NCBI GenBank assembly: GCA_014084085.1
Contig: NPFB01000119.1
Location: 53,692 to 117,691, forward strand
Length of the DNA stretch: 64,000 nucleotides
Direction of reading: 5' to 3'
Source: Hondaea fermentalgiana
Lineage: Eukaryota > Sar > Bigyra > Thraustochytrida > Thraustochytriidae
A model generated the notes under the pieces. The model was not told the DNA's origin. It saw nothing but the letters and a program-made list of their open reading frames with translations, and made no database searches. This document shows, piece after piece, positions 40,357-50,403 of this stretch. The position numbers and the translations under genes are program-made. How positions within the stretch are numbered: the stretch's first letter is position 1; every line of letters begins with the position of its first letter.

Positions 40357-41226
40357 CTAATGGCTGCTAGTGCCGCAAAGGCCAAACGCTCCAAAGAATG
40401 CGTCGCTTTCCCGATATGCATCGAGAATCTCGCGACAGCGTTGCTCGTGAGAGATTGCCTCGGACACACGAGGGTTGACTTCAGCTTTGCAATCTTGCAC
40501 AATTTTGTCTTCCCTTTGGTCGCCATCCTCTCTATGCTCGGTATGGCTAAAATCCCCATCGAGATAGTGTTCAGGACCAGCAGGATTCTCAACCGCGGAT
40601 GGCGCCTCGATTTCACCTTCTTCTCCAATCTGCCAAGATTCGCTTTTCACGGCACCGAGGCCACGACGCCGCACCGGCGTCCGTCGACGAACGGCCCGAG
40701 GCACGGGGACTGTTGAACTACCTCTCGTGCTCGTCGATTTCTTCTCGATCTTTTGCACCAAGCGTGCGCATTCTTCCGGACAAGGTACCCATCGTTGCTT
40801 TACATATTTGTCACGGATAAATTGCTCAATGTCTTTGCGATCATGCGTGGCGGCGCGGGGTCGGGGCCCAGGTCCAGATTGCGCCAGATAGATGCTGTTT
40901 GCGCGGACGTTGCCCATTGTCCGCATGCACTCGACCTCGTCTGCATACCATAAATACGTTTTAGTGGTGAATGACTTGACTTGACTAATGTCGCGGCCCA
41001 AAGAGCGGTGAACCTGGGCACAATCAATGCAGATGAAGATACCGTGCGGAAGTGCAGCCCATCCTGGTGCCCGGGCCTCGCAGTCCGCGCACACTCCGTT
41101 TCCACCCTTGGAGCGTAAGCCCTTGAGCGTTGCATGGCTCGTATCGTCTGCTCGCTTTGCATCCTCCTTCTCTTCGGCGGTCCGGTGGCAAAGCCCCTTG
41201 ACTTTCGGCAGCACGTGCAGGAGCAT
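40357..41226 (-). CDS. ArfGAP-domain protein
   Basis: 289 codons, ATG at 41226. ArfGAP domains stimulate GTP hydrolysis on Arf GTPases in vesicle traffic. The zinc finger is canonical C-x2-C-x16-C-x2-C: C46-A-D-C49 and C66-I-D-C69. The catalytic arginine finger is in [17 protein letters not shown] (R74). Further conserved parts are [26 protein letters not shown] and a basic [12 protein letters not shown] near 137-148. The domain fills ~30-150. The C-terminal half is charged, low in structure and carries no PH, ANK or ALPS motif that would assign a subfamily; the compact form resembles SMAP/ADAP-type proteins. Divergent from codanin-1 with 403 bp between starts. Confidence 0.85.
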   Translation of the reverse strand: MLLHVLPKVKGLCHRTAEEKEDAKRADDTSHATLKGLRSKGGNGVCADCEARAPGWAALPHGIFICIDCAQVHRSLGRDISQVKSFTTKTYLWYADEVECMRTMGNVRANSIYLAQSGPGPRPRAATHDRKDIEQFIRDKYVKQRWVPCPEECARLVQKIEKKSTSTRGSSTVPVPRAVRRRTPVRRRGLGAVKSESWQIGEEGEIEAPSAVENPAGPEHYLDGDFSHTEHREDGDQREDKIVQDCKAEVNPRVSEAISHEQRCREILDAYRESDAFFGAFGLCGTSSH

Positions 41227-41629
41227 GCTTGCTTGCTTGCTTGCTAGCTACGCTTGCTAGCTACGCTTGCTGGCTGCAGCTGGTGCGGCGTTGGCTTTTG
41301 AGGTTTTGGCTTCGATCAGGCTGCTCGCTTTGCAGGTTTGCTCGCGGTCGCGCTGTCGGCCCCGCGCGCACGCCACCGCGCCCTGGCGGCCACGTGGTCT
41401 CCGCTCGAGTCAGCTGCCGGTTCCACTCACGGTCAGCATGACGTGGTCCGCGCGGCTGGACGGCCGGCCAGCCGCGTGAGGTGGGGGGCTGCGGCCGGAA
41501 CCGAGCGAGCGAGCCTCCGCGACTCTGCGCAGGAGAGAGAGCTGCGCCCGCCGCGAGCCCGCGGACCTCGTCGGCGCCGCGGGCGCCTGCCCGTCGTCGC
41601 GCGCAGCGGCCGCAGCCGCAGCGAGAGCG
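41227..41629. promoter_or_regulatory. Divergent promoter of ArfGAP and the codanin-1-like gene
   Basis: 403-bp bidirectional spacer. It contains GCTTGCTAGCTACGCTTGCT-type repeats near 41224-41275 and no obvious TATA box. Confidence 0.5.
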
Positions 41630-44600
41630 ATGGAAATGGAGCGCGTGGCCGGAGCCGAGTCTGCGCTGCGCAGAGTCAAGCCTGACCTGGCCTCGCAATC
41701 TGCGCAACGCAAAGCCGGGCCGAGGCGCGCAGAGCGCAGCGGCAGCAACGAGGGCGCGCAGAGCGGCAACAACGACGGCGGCGGCGGCGCGATGGGCGCG
41801 GCGCTGGCGGAGCAGCTGCGCGCCGTGCTCGAGGGCGGCGCGCGCGCGGAGGAGGTCGCGGCGCGGGCCGCGGAGCAGCGGCGGCGCGGGGAGGGCGACC
41901 TGGGCCGCGCGCTCGCNNNNNNNNNNNNNNNNNNNNNNNNNNNNNNNNNNNNNNNNNNNNNNNNNNNNNNNNNNNNNNNNNNNNNNNNNNNNNNNNNNNN
42001 NNNNNNNNNNNNNNNNGGCCACAACGCACCGGACGCGCCCGCCGCGGCGAACCGGGGCCGAGGGCGGCGACGTGGCGGCGGGGGAGCAGCACCAGCACCA
42101 GCACCAGCACCAGCACCAGCAGCAGCAGGAGGCGGAGGAAGCGGAAGAGGTAAAGGGGAATGGGAGGCCGACGATGTCGCTGGGTCCCAGCCCAAGCGGC
42201 TGCGCAAGCCCAACGAAGCCTTTGGACGCCGAAACCTGCGCTCGCCCATGGCCAACCCCGTGTCCTCCTCGCAGGCCTCGCAGGCAATGAACGAAGCAGC
42301 GGCACATGATGTTAGCGGCTTTCCGCAGCCCACCTTTGCCTTTCTTGCACTCGCGCCGCGAGATCGCCGACAAATTGGCCAGCTGGCGCAGCTGTACGCG
42401 ATGCTCATCGGCAGGGGGTGCATGGACTCGACTGAGGCCGAGATTGGCTTCGTCTTCTCGCTTCTTGTGTCCCTCGAGCGACACGTCGAAAGCGCGGCAT
42501 CATCGTCTTCCGACGCTCAGGCGACGTCGATGCACGCCTCTGCACCTCCTCGGCCCCCGCCCTCTCACCAGCAGGCCAGACCAGCATCGTCTGCCGCATC
42601 ATTGCTACCGAGCTCCAAGGATGGCTGGGTGCACTTTGCATGTGTGGCCGTGCAGCACTTGGAAAGCGTTTTGCTTGCCTTTGGCTCCTCGCTTCTTGCG
42701 CAACTCGTGCAACTTCGAACCTTGCAAATTTATGCAGCGCCTGTAGTGCAACGCGTCATACTTCGCCTCCAGACTGCAACGCCTCTGACTGCACCCGGCG
42801 GTATGTCTACGCAACCTTGGAGCGTCCAAGTTGCCCAACCGTTCCGCGCGCAGACAGACTCGCGTCTGCACTTCAAAAATCCCGAACTTTCGCGCCTCTT
42901 TTCGAATCGCGAATCCTCGCGTGACCAGCTGCTCCGTGCCTATCGCGAGTTCGAGCAAGCCATGAGCGACAAAGGCGCTGATAGTGTGGATGCCAAATCG
43001 TCTCTCGCCCAGGGGATAGCTTCGCGCGCTGCATCAGCCTGTTCGACAAGCCTCGATGCTGCAAACACGTATTGGTTTGCACAACTCTTTGTTTCCACCA
43101 TGATTCAAGTAAGCGCTGCCGATGCACAAATGTGCGACACCGCAACGCCTCGGGCCTCAAGCTTGTTTTTTATCGACTTTGTCAGCGCCTGCAAGCACCA
43201 TACCATCATGGTTGCCATTGAGACCGTGGCGCACAGCGAGCTCATGCGACTCGCAGACCTCGACGCCTTTGGCAAAGACACTACGTTCCCGGCGCAGTGC
43301 GCTGTGCATGTTCGATCGGTACGTGCACTCGGCCGACTTCTCGGCGCGCTTGGGCGCGCTGTGTTTGCGTGGCTCCACGAGCCTGTTTTCAAGGAACGAT
43401 CCGAGGCACTTTCCGTCCTCGTTTCCGAGGCTTCAGACATTGCGGCGCGAGCAAAGTCGGGCTCTCAGATCCCCATTGCTCGCTATCTTCGTGATGCGCG
43501 GTCAGCGAATCGCCTTGCGCAAACGGTCCCTTGGGTCGTAGAGATGCTTGCAGTTCGAAGCCAGGATCCCATCATTTGGTCGAACAAGGGCTTTCAGTGC
43601 GCACTTTTCGAGTTATCGCAGATCCTTGCTTGTGCAAGTGATCGATCGCGCCCCGAACAGCTCTTTGTCTCCACAGAAATCGAGGCCCTGTTCTCACACC
43701 TGGGCTTTGGTAACGTGGCTGCAGTCACCGCCGACGAATTGGCGCACGAGGTCGAAGAAGGTGGAAAAGGAAAGGGAGAAAGAGATGGAGAGGATGTTGA
43801 CATCATTACGGCAGACTTGGAGCCGGCGTGCTGGTCGGGGGCGATCGAGCACGTTATCCAAGATCTTGCCTTTGCCGACGAGTGGCCTGCTCTGAGACGT
43901 TTGCGCCAGTTCGTTACGCCCGGCAACCACATGCAAGGGCAAGCATCAACTCAACACGACCCGTACCAAGCCAAAAGCGAAAATCAAGCAATCCCAGGCA
44001 TTGTACAAGCGGGCGTCCCACTTGATCAAGATACGAATATGCAGCGGGCGCTCGCGACAACATTTTTGCAACGAAATCCCGTGTTACAGGGTATTGTGGA
44101 CTTTGGGACGCGCATTATAGCGGATGGTTTCATTGAGGACGCATTTTCCGTTCCGGGTAATATTTTCGTGGGAAAGGCTGTGTCGGAGGCCCTGCAAAAG
44201 TATCCAGGCGCAGCGAATCAGGCGAAAGCAGCCCATGCTGCCCTTCACAAGGCCTCCGACGCGCTTTTAGCCGAGGCCCAGGACAAGTTGCGCGCTCCGT
44301 CGCTTGATCTCATGCGCGCCAGCTGTCACGCGCATGCAGTACGCGGTACCAAGCACAAGAAAGCTGTACAAGAGACGGCTGCGTCAATTCTTCTCTCGCA
44401 AGCCTGCGACCGCATTGCCTTTGCATTGCAGACGCGTTTGCCGCGCATCATTGAGGACCTCGTTGCCAAGTCGATCAAGGAGAAGTCCGTGCTCGCCAGG
44501 CCGCATCGTCCCCAATCGCATTTTAAACCCTGCTCTGTTACAGTGCGCGAGACGGTCGAGGCGCTTGGTAATACTCCTTCTCGCCCTGCGCAGCTCAATT

Positions 44601-44713
44601 TGTTACGCAAGCTTGTGACGGACCCGAATGAAGCAGCCCTTTTTGAGCGCCAAGACCTCGTTCGCCAGCTTAATGATGCTGTCTGCCCTGACATTCTCGT
44701 GCTTGATTTGTGA
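41630..44713 (+). CDS. CDAN1: Codanin-1-like protein (interrupted by an assembly gap)
   Basis: Open from ATG 41630 to 44713; 1027 codons counting the 100-N gap at 41917-42016, so the frame across the gap and true length are unknown. An in-frame ATG at 41792 (MGAALAEQLRAVLEGGARAE) is an alternative start resembling the codanin N-terminus. The body matches codanin-1 in order: KRLRKPNEAFGRRNLRS, HFKNPELSRLFSNRESSRDQ, SLFFIDFVSACKHH, VRALGRLLGALGRAVFAWL, IARYLRDARSANRLAQTVPW followed by VVEMLAV, and PVLQGIVDFGTRIIADGFIE. Codanin-1 holds the histone chaperone ASF1 in the cytoplasm and pairs with CDIN1; its human mutations cause congenital dyserythropoietic anaemia type I. Gly/Arg/Ala-Pro repeats follow the gap. 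No introns are evident. Similarity is by recalled pattern, moderate in strength. Confidence 0.7.
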   Translation: MEMERVAGAESALRRVKPDLASQSAQRKAGPRRAERSGSNEGAQSGNNDGGGGAMGAALAEQLRAVLEGGARAEEVAARAAEQRRRGEGDLGRALXXXXXXXXXXXXXXXXXXXXXXXXXXXXXXXXXXGHNAPDAPAAANRGRGRRRGGGGAAPAPAPAPAPAAAGGGGSGRGKGEWEADDVAGSQPKRLRKPNEAFGRRNLRSPMANPVSSSQASQAMNEAAAHDVSGFPQPTFAFLALAPRDRRQIGQLAQLYAMLIGRGCMDSTEAEIGFVFSLLVSLERHVESAASSSSDAQATSMHASAPPRPPPSHQQARPASSAASLLPSSKDGWVHFACVAVQHLESVLLAFGSSLLAQLVQLRTLQIYAAPVVQRVILRLQTATPLTAPGGMSTQPWSVQVAQPFRAQTDSRLHFKNPELSRLFSNRESSRDQLLRAYREFEQAMSDKGADSVDAKSSLAQGIASRAASACSTSLDAANTYWFAQLFVSTMIQVSAADAQMCDTATPRASSLFFIDFVSACKHHTIMVAIETVAHSELMRLADLDAFGKDTTFPAQCAVHVRSVRALGRLLGALGRAVFAWLHEPVFKERSEALSVLVSEASDIAARAKSGSQIPIARYLRDARSANRLAQTVPWVVEMLAVRSQDPIIWSNKGFQCALFELSQILACASDRSRPEQLFVSTEIEALFSHLGFGNVAAVTADELAHEVEEGGKGKGERDGEDVDIITADLEPACWSGAIEHVIQDLAFADEWPALRRLRQFVTPGNHMQGQASTQHDPYQAKSENQAIPGIVQAGVPLDQDTNMQRALATTFLQRNPVLQGIVDFGTRIIADGFIEDAFSVPGNIFVGKAVSEALQKYPGAANQAKAAHAALHKASDALLAEAQDKLRAPSLDLMRASCHAHAVRGTKHKKAVQETAASILLSQACDRIAFALQTRLPRIIEDLVAKSIKEKSVLARPHRPQSHFKPCSVTVRETVEALGNTPSRPAQLNLLRKLVTDPNEAALFERQDLVRQLNDAVCPDILVLDL
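41917..42016. other. Assembly gap (100 N) in the codanin-1-like gene
   Basis: Exactly 100 N within GC-rich sequence. The flanks happen to be in frame across 100 N, but this has no meaning if the true gap size differs. Confidence 0.95.
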
Positions 44714-45046
44714 TTATGAACAAAGTAAAAATGTACCATTTTTGTCGTGGGTCTAGACCTAGGCCTAGGCCTGGCGCATGTTCACTCGTACGTCCGAGAA
44801 GCCAGCATAGCCAGCGAATGTGGAAATTATTATAAAATCTAAAAATGCGCTGTGTTTTTTTCCCAGGCCTGGCAACTAACGAACGACCTGCCTCACAGTC
44901 AGAAGCAGACTGGAGTCGCGCAGACGAGAAGAGGCAAGCACGAGCGGACGTGGAGGCGTCGAGGGCAACGTGCTGTGCTACGCTACGCGTAGGCGACGCG
45001 TTCGCGTCTGCAGGCAACGAACGACCAAACACAGTCGGTCTCCCTC
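44714..45046. promoter_or_regulatory. Spacer between the codanin-1-like and SPICE1-like genes
   Basis: 333 bp with the codanin 3' region and the next promoter. CCTAGGCCTAGGCCT lies at 44758-44772, about 280 nt before the next start, and TTATTATAAAAT at 44827-44838 is another case of the A/T element found after genes. Confidence 0.5.
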
Positions 45047-46711
45047 ATGGCCGACTGGGACGACGAAGATGCTGCTACTGCTGCTGCTGCAGCGCGTCTG
45101 CGTGGTCCTTTATACAGCGCGCAACTAGAAGAGGCGCGCATTGCGTTGCAGGGGACAACACCTGCGCGACTCGTCGCGAGCGGCTTGGAGGTATCTGTCG
45201 CGAGCACAATGGAGACATCGTCAACGCCGCTTGCACACGTGGACGGCGAGCGACCAGCGTCGCGCGGTCCACAAAGGCGTCTCCGCTTTGACCTAAGCCC
45301 CTCGTATGAGCCGTCTTCACCGAGCCCAGGGAGCATCCATTCGCCAACAACAATGATGTCTCAGTATCTTGGTCGATCATCGCCAGCTGACGAAGGCACG
45401 AGCAACGCCAAGACGGAGCAGCCAAGAGACGAGAATGCAACCGCATCATCATCCCTTCATCTTTCCCAGGAAGCCGGTAGCCATCTTCTCCGTTCACTTT
45501 CTGCAACTAAAGGTAGTACAAAAGGCCTCGGCTCGCCACGTCGCCTTCCTTTGGGATCACAGTCAGCCGACCGGCAGAGAGCGGCCTCAAACAGTAAAGC
45601 AACAAATCGTGGTGCCACGTATGGCGCAAGTTGGTCCGCGGATAAGTCGGGTCCCCGGCGACGAGGGCCAGGATCCGCGCGCAGAGCGCATAGTGCAACA
45701 CCACGAAGACGCAAGGCCAGCGTAGGGGCCAAATCCACGCCTCGAGACCGAGAGCGCCGCAAACAAAGCGCGGACTCTACACAAGCTAAAGCCAAAGCAA
45801 AGCCGCGCCCCGCCTGGGATAGTACCATTCACGACCTGTCCAAGTACAAGCTCGATAAGGAAGCCCAAAAGCTCCACCGTCTTACGCACACTTCCCGCTT
45901 CGATCGTAGCGCACGAAAACGTCTAGAAAAGGAAGGTATCTCCGTCGAAGAGCAAGAGTCGACGCTTAGTGCAGTCTTATCACCCCCATGGCTCATTCGG
46001 CACACGCCGAAACAAGAAAAAGTCGACCAAGATGGGGAGGAGGAAGAGGAGGAGGATGACGGCGAGAGATCCCCCGCAACCGAATTGTCAGTGCAAGCTC
46101 ATCGCCCGGCACGCTCGTCAGCAAAGAGCTCGAAAAATGACAGCCCTGAGACAGGCGACGCGTCCTCCTGCACTGAAAGGAGCGACAGTACAGACACTAA
46201 CGAGGCTGCTGTGAAGCGTGGCCAATTGGACGCCGCGTTTGAGGAGCTCAAAACCCAGGTCAGTCGCTACGAGACCGCAACCGGGCGCAGTGGGTCAGCA
46301 TATCTTGGAGATCAACTCGATGAAAGCGAGACAGACCCGATGGCGAACCGCGAGATGGACCTCATGAAGCTTTGCACGCGGCTAATAGGCCATTTAGCAC
46401 ACTGCGAGCGAGACTTGGCGGAGCGCACCGAGCGTCTCAAGATTGTCGACGATGAAAAACGAAGTCTCGAAGCAGAGAATGAAGCCTCGCGACAGCACTG
46501 CGAGGACCTCAATGACCAAGTAAACACCTTGCAGCGTGAACTCACGGCCTTGCGCGCGTCTGGTTCCCACTCGCAAGCTCGCACGGAGGTAGCCTTGCCA
46601 ACGTTTGCATATGAGTCGCCGAGCCCTCGCCGTGCCCATCGCGAGGCGGATCTTGCTCGCATTTCTCGCAGACATGAGCTGTTGGCCCGCTGGCAAGCAG
46701 CATCGCAATAA
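45047..46711 (+). CDS. Coiled-coil protein, possibly SPICE1-like
   Basis: 554 codons from ATG 45047, same strand as codanin-1. The N-terminal half is Ser/Pro/Arg-rich and basic. At residues ~255-300 lies a short conserved-looking block, AWDSTIHDLSKYKLDKEAQK followed by HRLTHTS, which resembles the WD-x(2)-V-x-DL-x(2)-Y/H segment of SPICE1 (CCDC52), a spindle and centriole protein needed for centriole duplication. Then come an acidic patch (DGEEEEEEDDGE), a linker, and a coiled coil at ~440-505 (IGHLAHCERDLAERTERLKI onward). The last residues repeat an ISRRHELLARWQ pattern. If correct, this suggests a centriole-bearing organism with flagellate stages. Only one short block supports the name. 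Convergent with PAN2, 149 bp apart. Confidence 0.5.
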   Translation: MADWDDEDAATAAAAARLRGPLYSAQLEEARIALQGTTPARLVASGLEVSVASTMETSSTPLAHVDGERPASRGPQRRLRFDLSPSYEPSSPSPGSIHSPTTMMSQYLGRSSPADEGTSNAKTEQPRDENATASSSLHLSQEAGSHLLRSLSATKGSTKGLGSPRRLPLGSQSADRQRAASNSKATNRGATYGASWSADKSGPRRRGPGSARRAHSATPRRRKASVGAKSTPRDRERRKQSADSTQAKAKAKPRPAWDSTIHDLSKYKLDKEAQKLHRLTHTSRFDRSARKRLEKEGISVEEQESTLSAVLSPPWLIRHTPKQEKVDQDGEEEEEEDDGERSPATELSVQAHRPARSSAKSSKNDSPETGDASSCTERSDSTDTNEAAVKRGQLDAAFEELKTQVSRYETATGRSGSAYLGDQLDESETDPMANREMDLMKLCTRLIGHLAHCERDLAERTERLKIVDDEKRSLEAENEASRQHCEDLNDQVNTLQRELTALRASGSHSQARTEVALPTFAYESPSPRRAHREADLARISRRHELLARWQAASQ

Positions 46712-46860
46712 CAATAGCATATGCGGGATATCATGGGTAGGGTGGAAGAGGGGCAGGAGATAGCTCGCAAAGCTCGCCAGTGCGCACATGATTATAGGGA
46801 TGTCATTTCTAAAAAATGAAAAGAAGAGGATAGAAGAGAGGAGTGTAACAAAGGTCGCTC

Positions 46861-49800
46861 TCATCGGAAGTTTCGCTTGCGTCCCGTGTCATAGATTGTT
46901 GTGAGCGTCTCCTGCAGCGTTCCCGCTGCCTTTTCTTTGTTGTAAACCTTGAAGAGGCGAAGAGCCATGAGCGCGTCCTCGATCGAGTCATGAGTTTTTC
47001 CCTGAATCTCCTGCTGCAAGACGACCGAGGACAGAAACGAGAGGGAGAGCATGCGGTTGTCCGGAATGCGAAACAAGTGGACCGTGTCACGGACCTGCTC
47101 AGGCGGCACAAAGATGTTGATGATATGGAAATCCTGTCGCAAACCGTGGCCAACAAAGATGCATCCGCGGTCGACGAGGCGTCGCAGTTTGAGATACGCA
47201 ATACGAAGCGGGACAAGATGGTGTTTCGACAACGCCGGATCCAGGTCCCCAGGTACGAGTCCTGAGAAACGCGTAAGATAATCGACGACCTCGTCTGGGG
47301 TGCGAATATAGTCGTCAATGAAGACTTTCTCGTCTTCGCACGTGCACGACACACGTGCCAAGCTGAGTTGCGGCTCTTGCGTGACGACCTTGCGACCCTC
47401 GCTGTTTGTGTAAAACTCTTCCGTGGACAGCGCGACCATTTCGCAGTCAATTGCCACGAGGTCGCCCTCACGAGGAAGCTTGTCGAGCTCGAGCTGCACG
47501 AACGAACGCGAAGCGGGTGCCGTGCTCACGGACGGCGCGTGAAAGACCTCCTTGTCCGTGAGCGATGGCTCGATGCGATTCGCAGGGGTACTCTTACTTG
47601 TGCCCGAGCCACGGCGGCGATACACAAAGAGGCACGGATTGCGCGACGGATGTGTAAAGTCGACGACGCTCGAGACATCGGTGACGCGCTCCACGCAAAA
47701 GTCGTTGAAGAGCATCCACTGATCAGCATCTTTCGGAGACCCGGCCCTTTTTGCGTACGAGGCAGGCATCTTGATGTGTGCAATGACATGGTCGACAGGG
47801 GCAATATGCGAGACCACGGCAACCAACTCGTAAATGAAACCCCCACCCTTGGTCGCGGCTCCGGCAAGAGCAGCGGCGTCAATGGTCTCCACGACCGTGG
47901 TTTCGCCACTATTTCCCTGCGAGCCAGCTGGCTTGACACGGAAAGCCGTCTTGACGTAGCCGCCTTTTCCCTTTCCCTTTGTGCCTTTTTGCCGAAAAAG
48001 GGGCAAGTAGACGGCCCGGTTCTCGTGCGAAGCCGCATTCAGAATGAGAATATCTGAAAAAGCGGTGGCGGTCCGCGACTGGACAACAGGAATTTGGTCG
48101 CCCTTTTGCTTAGACCACAAGCGCGTCTTGTTGCTTTGGTTGAACGTTTTGCGCAAGAGGCTGAGAAACGACATTTCAGGCAATTCGCGGCCCATTGCCG
48201 CGGCCTTGCTGAGCTCGCTTGGGTAGGCAATGTCGAGCGCAAGGGAGTGGCTGTTTAGCTGCGAGTCTTCAATACCCTGCACGAGCCACTTTTCCCGCGT
48301 CACGACGCGGACGCCAAAAGTTTGCCGCACTGCATCCTTGAGGGCTTGGTGGCTGCGACTAAACTGTTCAAGCAGGAAGCGCGCGCACGCTGCCGCGCGC
48401 TGGTCGACTGCAAGTGGACTTGGCTCGAGTAGACCAAAGGCCTGGACATCGGGCGCAAGCCGAAAGGCGCGTAAAAAGTTGCGTGCCTCGCAGACGCGGT
48501 CGCGAGCGGGCACTTGTTGCGCTTGGTCAAGCATGTGGAAAAGAAAGCCTGCCTCGGTGGCCAAGCATTTTGGATCCGCACTTACGTACGGCAGCACGAG
48601 GCTGCGCAGCTCGGGGGTAAAGTAAAAGACCTGAATGATGGGGTTGGCGTACGTGTTGGGCAATTTTCCTTCAAGCCCTGCGAATGGGGTCAAGTTGAAG
48701 GCGGCATAGTCCACCTGCGTTGGACCGACACGACTGAGAATGATGCGCGGCTTGACGAAATTTTCGGGGACTTCCGCAGCGGGGTCGCTTTCGAGGAGCT
48801 CCTCGCCACCAGCGCTGGCGCCGCCTCTTCTGCGACGACCAGTGTCTGGTGTACCCTTGTTCGTACGAGCGCTGCTATCCTTACCAATGGAAAACAGTCC
48901 CCGCCGTGCGCTGTTGGCTTGGCCACCCCCTCGCCCACGACCGCCGCGACTTGGTGAAGTTGGCGGCGTGCCGCCTTCCATGTCTGGCCCGGCGTGCTCT
49001 TCGTGTAATTGCAAGTACGCACGCTTCGAGGTAGTCTTGCCGAAAACGAGTGATTGGGGTACGGGGAACTCGTCCGAGGTAGTCTCAATGAATTGGCCCG
49101 GAAAACCTTCGCGGGTCTGCGCGCGATCCAAAATGTCTGGGTGAATTTCGCGAGGGTTCTTTTCAATGGGGCACTTTTCCGTGAAAAACGGCGAAAGGTC
49201 GCTACAGAGCTCGTGGCCCGCCGCCACCAGGTCGCTCACGTCGCAGCTGGAAAGCATGGACTGCGCCACCAGATCAAAGTTTGCCTCTTCCCAGAACTGG
49301 AGATTGTCCATGCGTTTGTCGGAGGCAGCAAAGGATGGTGGAGGTGTGTCTTCGAGAGGCTCTTGGAAGACGTTAATGTTGGGGCGGGCCTCGTGGGCCC
49401 ACACTTCGTCGTCGGTCCACAAGTGCACCCCGCCAGCGGCGTCGCAAATGGCAGCTGCTCGTCCCACGGGACTCACGCACATTCCTGTTGCAATGCCTTG
49501 GAGAGAGTGGAGCTGGTCGCTCTGTTCCATGTGCGCCGAGGCGACTGCCTCGTGGAGGTCCGCATAGGCGCACAGGTTGCCCATTTCTCCGAGAAAGAGC
49601 GCTCGACCCGGGACCGGGACCTCTTCGCTCGGCGGGAGAAAGCGCACAAAGCGCGAGCTGACTTGCAGAGCGCCAGCCGGCCGCGCCAGCATGCGAATGT
49701 CGAACATTTTCACGAAGCGATCAGTCATTCCGTTCGGCCCCAAGCCACATGTGAGAAGTTTTGTCTCGTATATATCCATGTCGGTGATGCCTCCACTGTG

Positions 49801-50403
49801 CGCAGAGAGTAGGTTCCCGGTCTTTGTCCCTGCACGTAGGTCAACAAGACCCACCTTGCCACGCGTCTCGTCACCCGAGCTGTCGCCCGTGCCGCCGCCA
49901 CAAACGATTGCACCGTGCGGCGTAGGGCGCATGATGTCGACACCATGGTCGTATACGGCGCTTCGGAACTTGTGCAGGTACTGCGACTCGATGCGCGAGA
50001 GATCGAGCTCGTAGAGGCTGCTTCCATTGTTGGCTGCGTTGCAGCCGACAACGAAACGCGAGCTATCCAGAGCCAGAACGCTGGTGAGCTCTCGGCCTTC
50101 GCGAGTAGAGTGCAAGAGTTGCGCACTGACATAGGGTGCCCCAGCAAGGCTGTGCATGCAGACATGCGTGGCGCTCACCGAGAGGGTCCCTGCGAGACCA
50201 AGGCTTGTTAGCTGACGCACGGGCGACGGATGCGCCTTGAAGCTGCTCCATGCGGACCCCAGCGCCGAAGCGTCGTAGACGCTGACCATGCCGCTCGACC
50301 ACCCCACCATGATTGCCTCGTGCACCGCGCCAAAGGTGATGGAGCTCGGCACGTCGCCCGCCATGCGCACGTCGAGGTCGCAGCCCACCTCATACCAGTA
50401 CAT
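46861..50403 (-). CDS. PAN2: PAN2, catalytic subunit of the Pan2-Pan3 deadenylase
   Basis: 1180 codons, ATG at 50403 (MYWYEVGCDLDVRMAG). Pan2-Pan3 shortens poly(A) tails in the cytoplasm as the first phase of mRNA decay. Domains in order: N-terminal WD40 propeller (~1-330), the Pan3-binding linker with DDEVWAHEARPNINVFQEPL (~400), a catalytically dead ubiquitin-hydrolase-like domain (~500-880; starts around LPNTYANPIIQVFYFTPELR), and the DEDDh exonuclease (~975-1165). The exonuclease has all active residues: AIDCEMVAL (Asp and Glu), VGHGLRQDF (Asp) and KTHDSIEDA (His and Asp). A Gly/Arg-rich insert (SRGGRGRGGGQA) lies near 570. The frame runs 77 codons further upstream as an Arg-rich leader and was not used. 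Length equals typical PAN2 (~1100-1200). Divergent from MCTS1. Confidence 0.92.
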   Translation of the reverse strand: MYWYEVGCDLDVRMAGDVPSSITFGAVHEAIMVGWSSGMVSVYDASALGSAWSSFKAHPSPVRQLTSLGLAGTLSVSATHVCMHSLAGAPYVSAQLLHSTREGRELTSVLALDSSRFVVGCNAANNGSSLYELDLSRIESQYLHKFRSAVYDHGVDIMRPTPHGAIVCGGGTGDSSGDETRGKVGLVDLRAGTKTGNLLSAHSGGITDMDIYETKLLTCGLGPNGMTDRFVKMFDIRMLARPAGALQVSSRFVRFLPPSEEVPVPGRALFLGEMGNLCAYADLHEAVASAHMEQSDQLHSLQGIATGMCVSPVGRAAAICDAAGGVHLWTDDEVWAHEARPNINVFQEPLEDTPPPSFAASDKRMDNLQFWEEANFDLVAQSMLSSCDVSDLVAAGHELCSDLSPFFTEKCPIEKNPREIHPDILDRAQTREGFPGQFIETTSDEFPVPQSLVFGKTTSKRAYLQLHEEHAGPDMEGGTPPTSPSRGGRGRGGGQANSARRGLFSIGKDSSARTNKGTPDTGRRRRGGASAGGEELLESDPAAEVPENFVKPRIILSRVGPTQVDYAAFNLTPFAGLEGKLPNTYANPIIQVFYFTPELRSLVLPYVSADPKCLATEAGFLFHMLDQAQQVPARDRVCEARNFLRAFRLAPDVQAFGLLEPSPLAVDQRAAACARFLLEQFSRSHQALKDAVRQTFGVRVVTREKWLVQGIEDSQLNSHSLALDIAYPSELSKAAAMGRELPEMSFLSLLRKTFNQSNKTRLWSKQKGDQIPVVQSRTATAFSDILILNAASHENRAVYLPLFRQKGTKGKGKGGYVKTAFRVKPAGSQGNSGETTVVETIDAAALAGAATKGGGFIYELVAVVSHIAPVDHVIAHIKMPASYAKRAGSPKDADQWMLFNDFCVERVTDVSSVVDFTHPSRNPCLFVYRRRGSGTSKSTPANRIEPSLTDKEVFHAPSVSTAPASRSFVQLELDKLPREGDLVAIDCEMVALSTEEFYTNSEGRKVVTQEPQLSLARVSCTCEDEKVFIDDYIRTPDEVVDYLTRFSGLVPGDLDPALSKHHLVPLRIAYLKLRRLVDRGCIFVGHGLRQDFHIINIFVPPEQVRDTVHLFRIPDNRMLSLSFLSSVVLQQEIQGKTHDSIEDALMALRLFKVYNKEKAAGTLQETLTTIYDTGRKRNFR

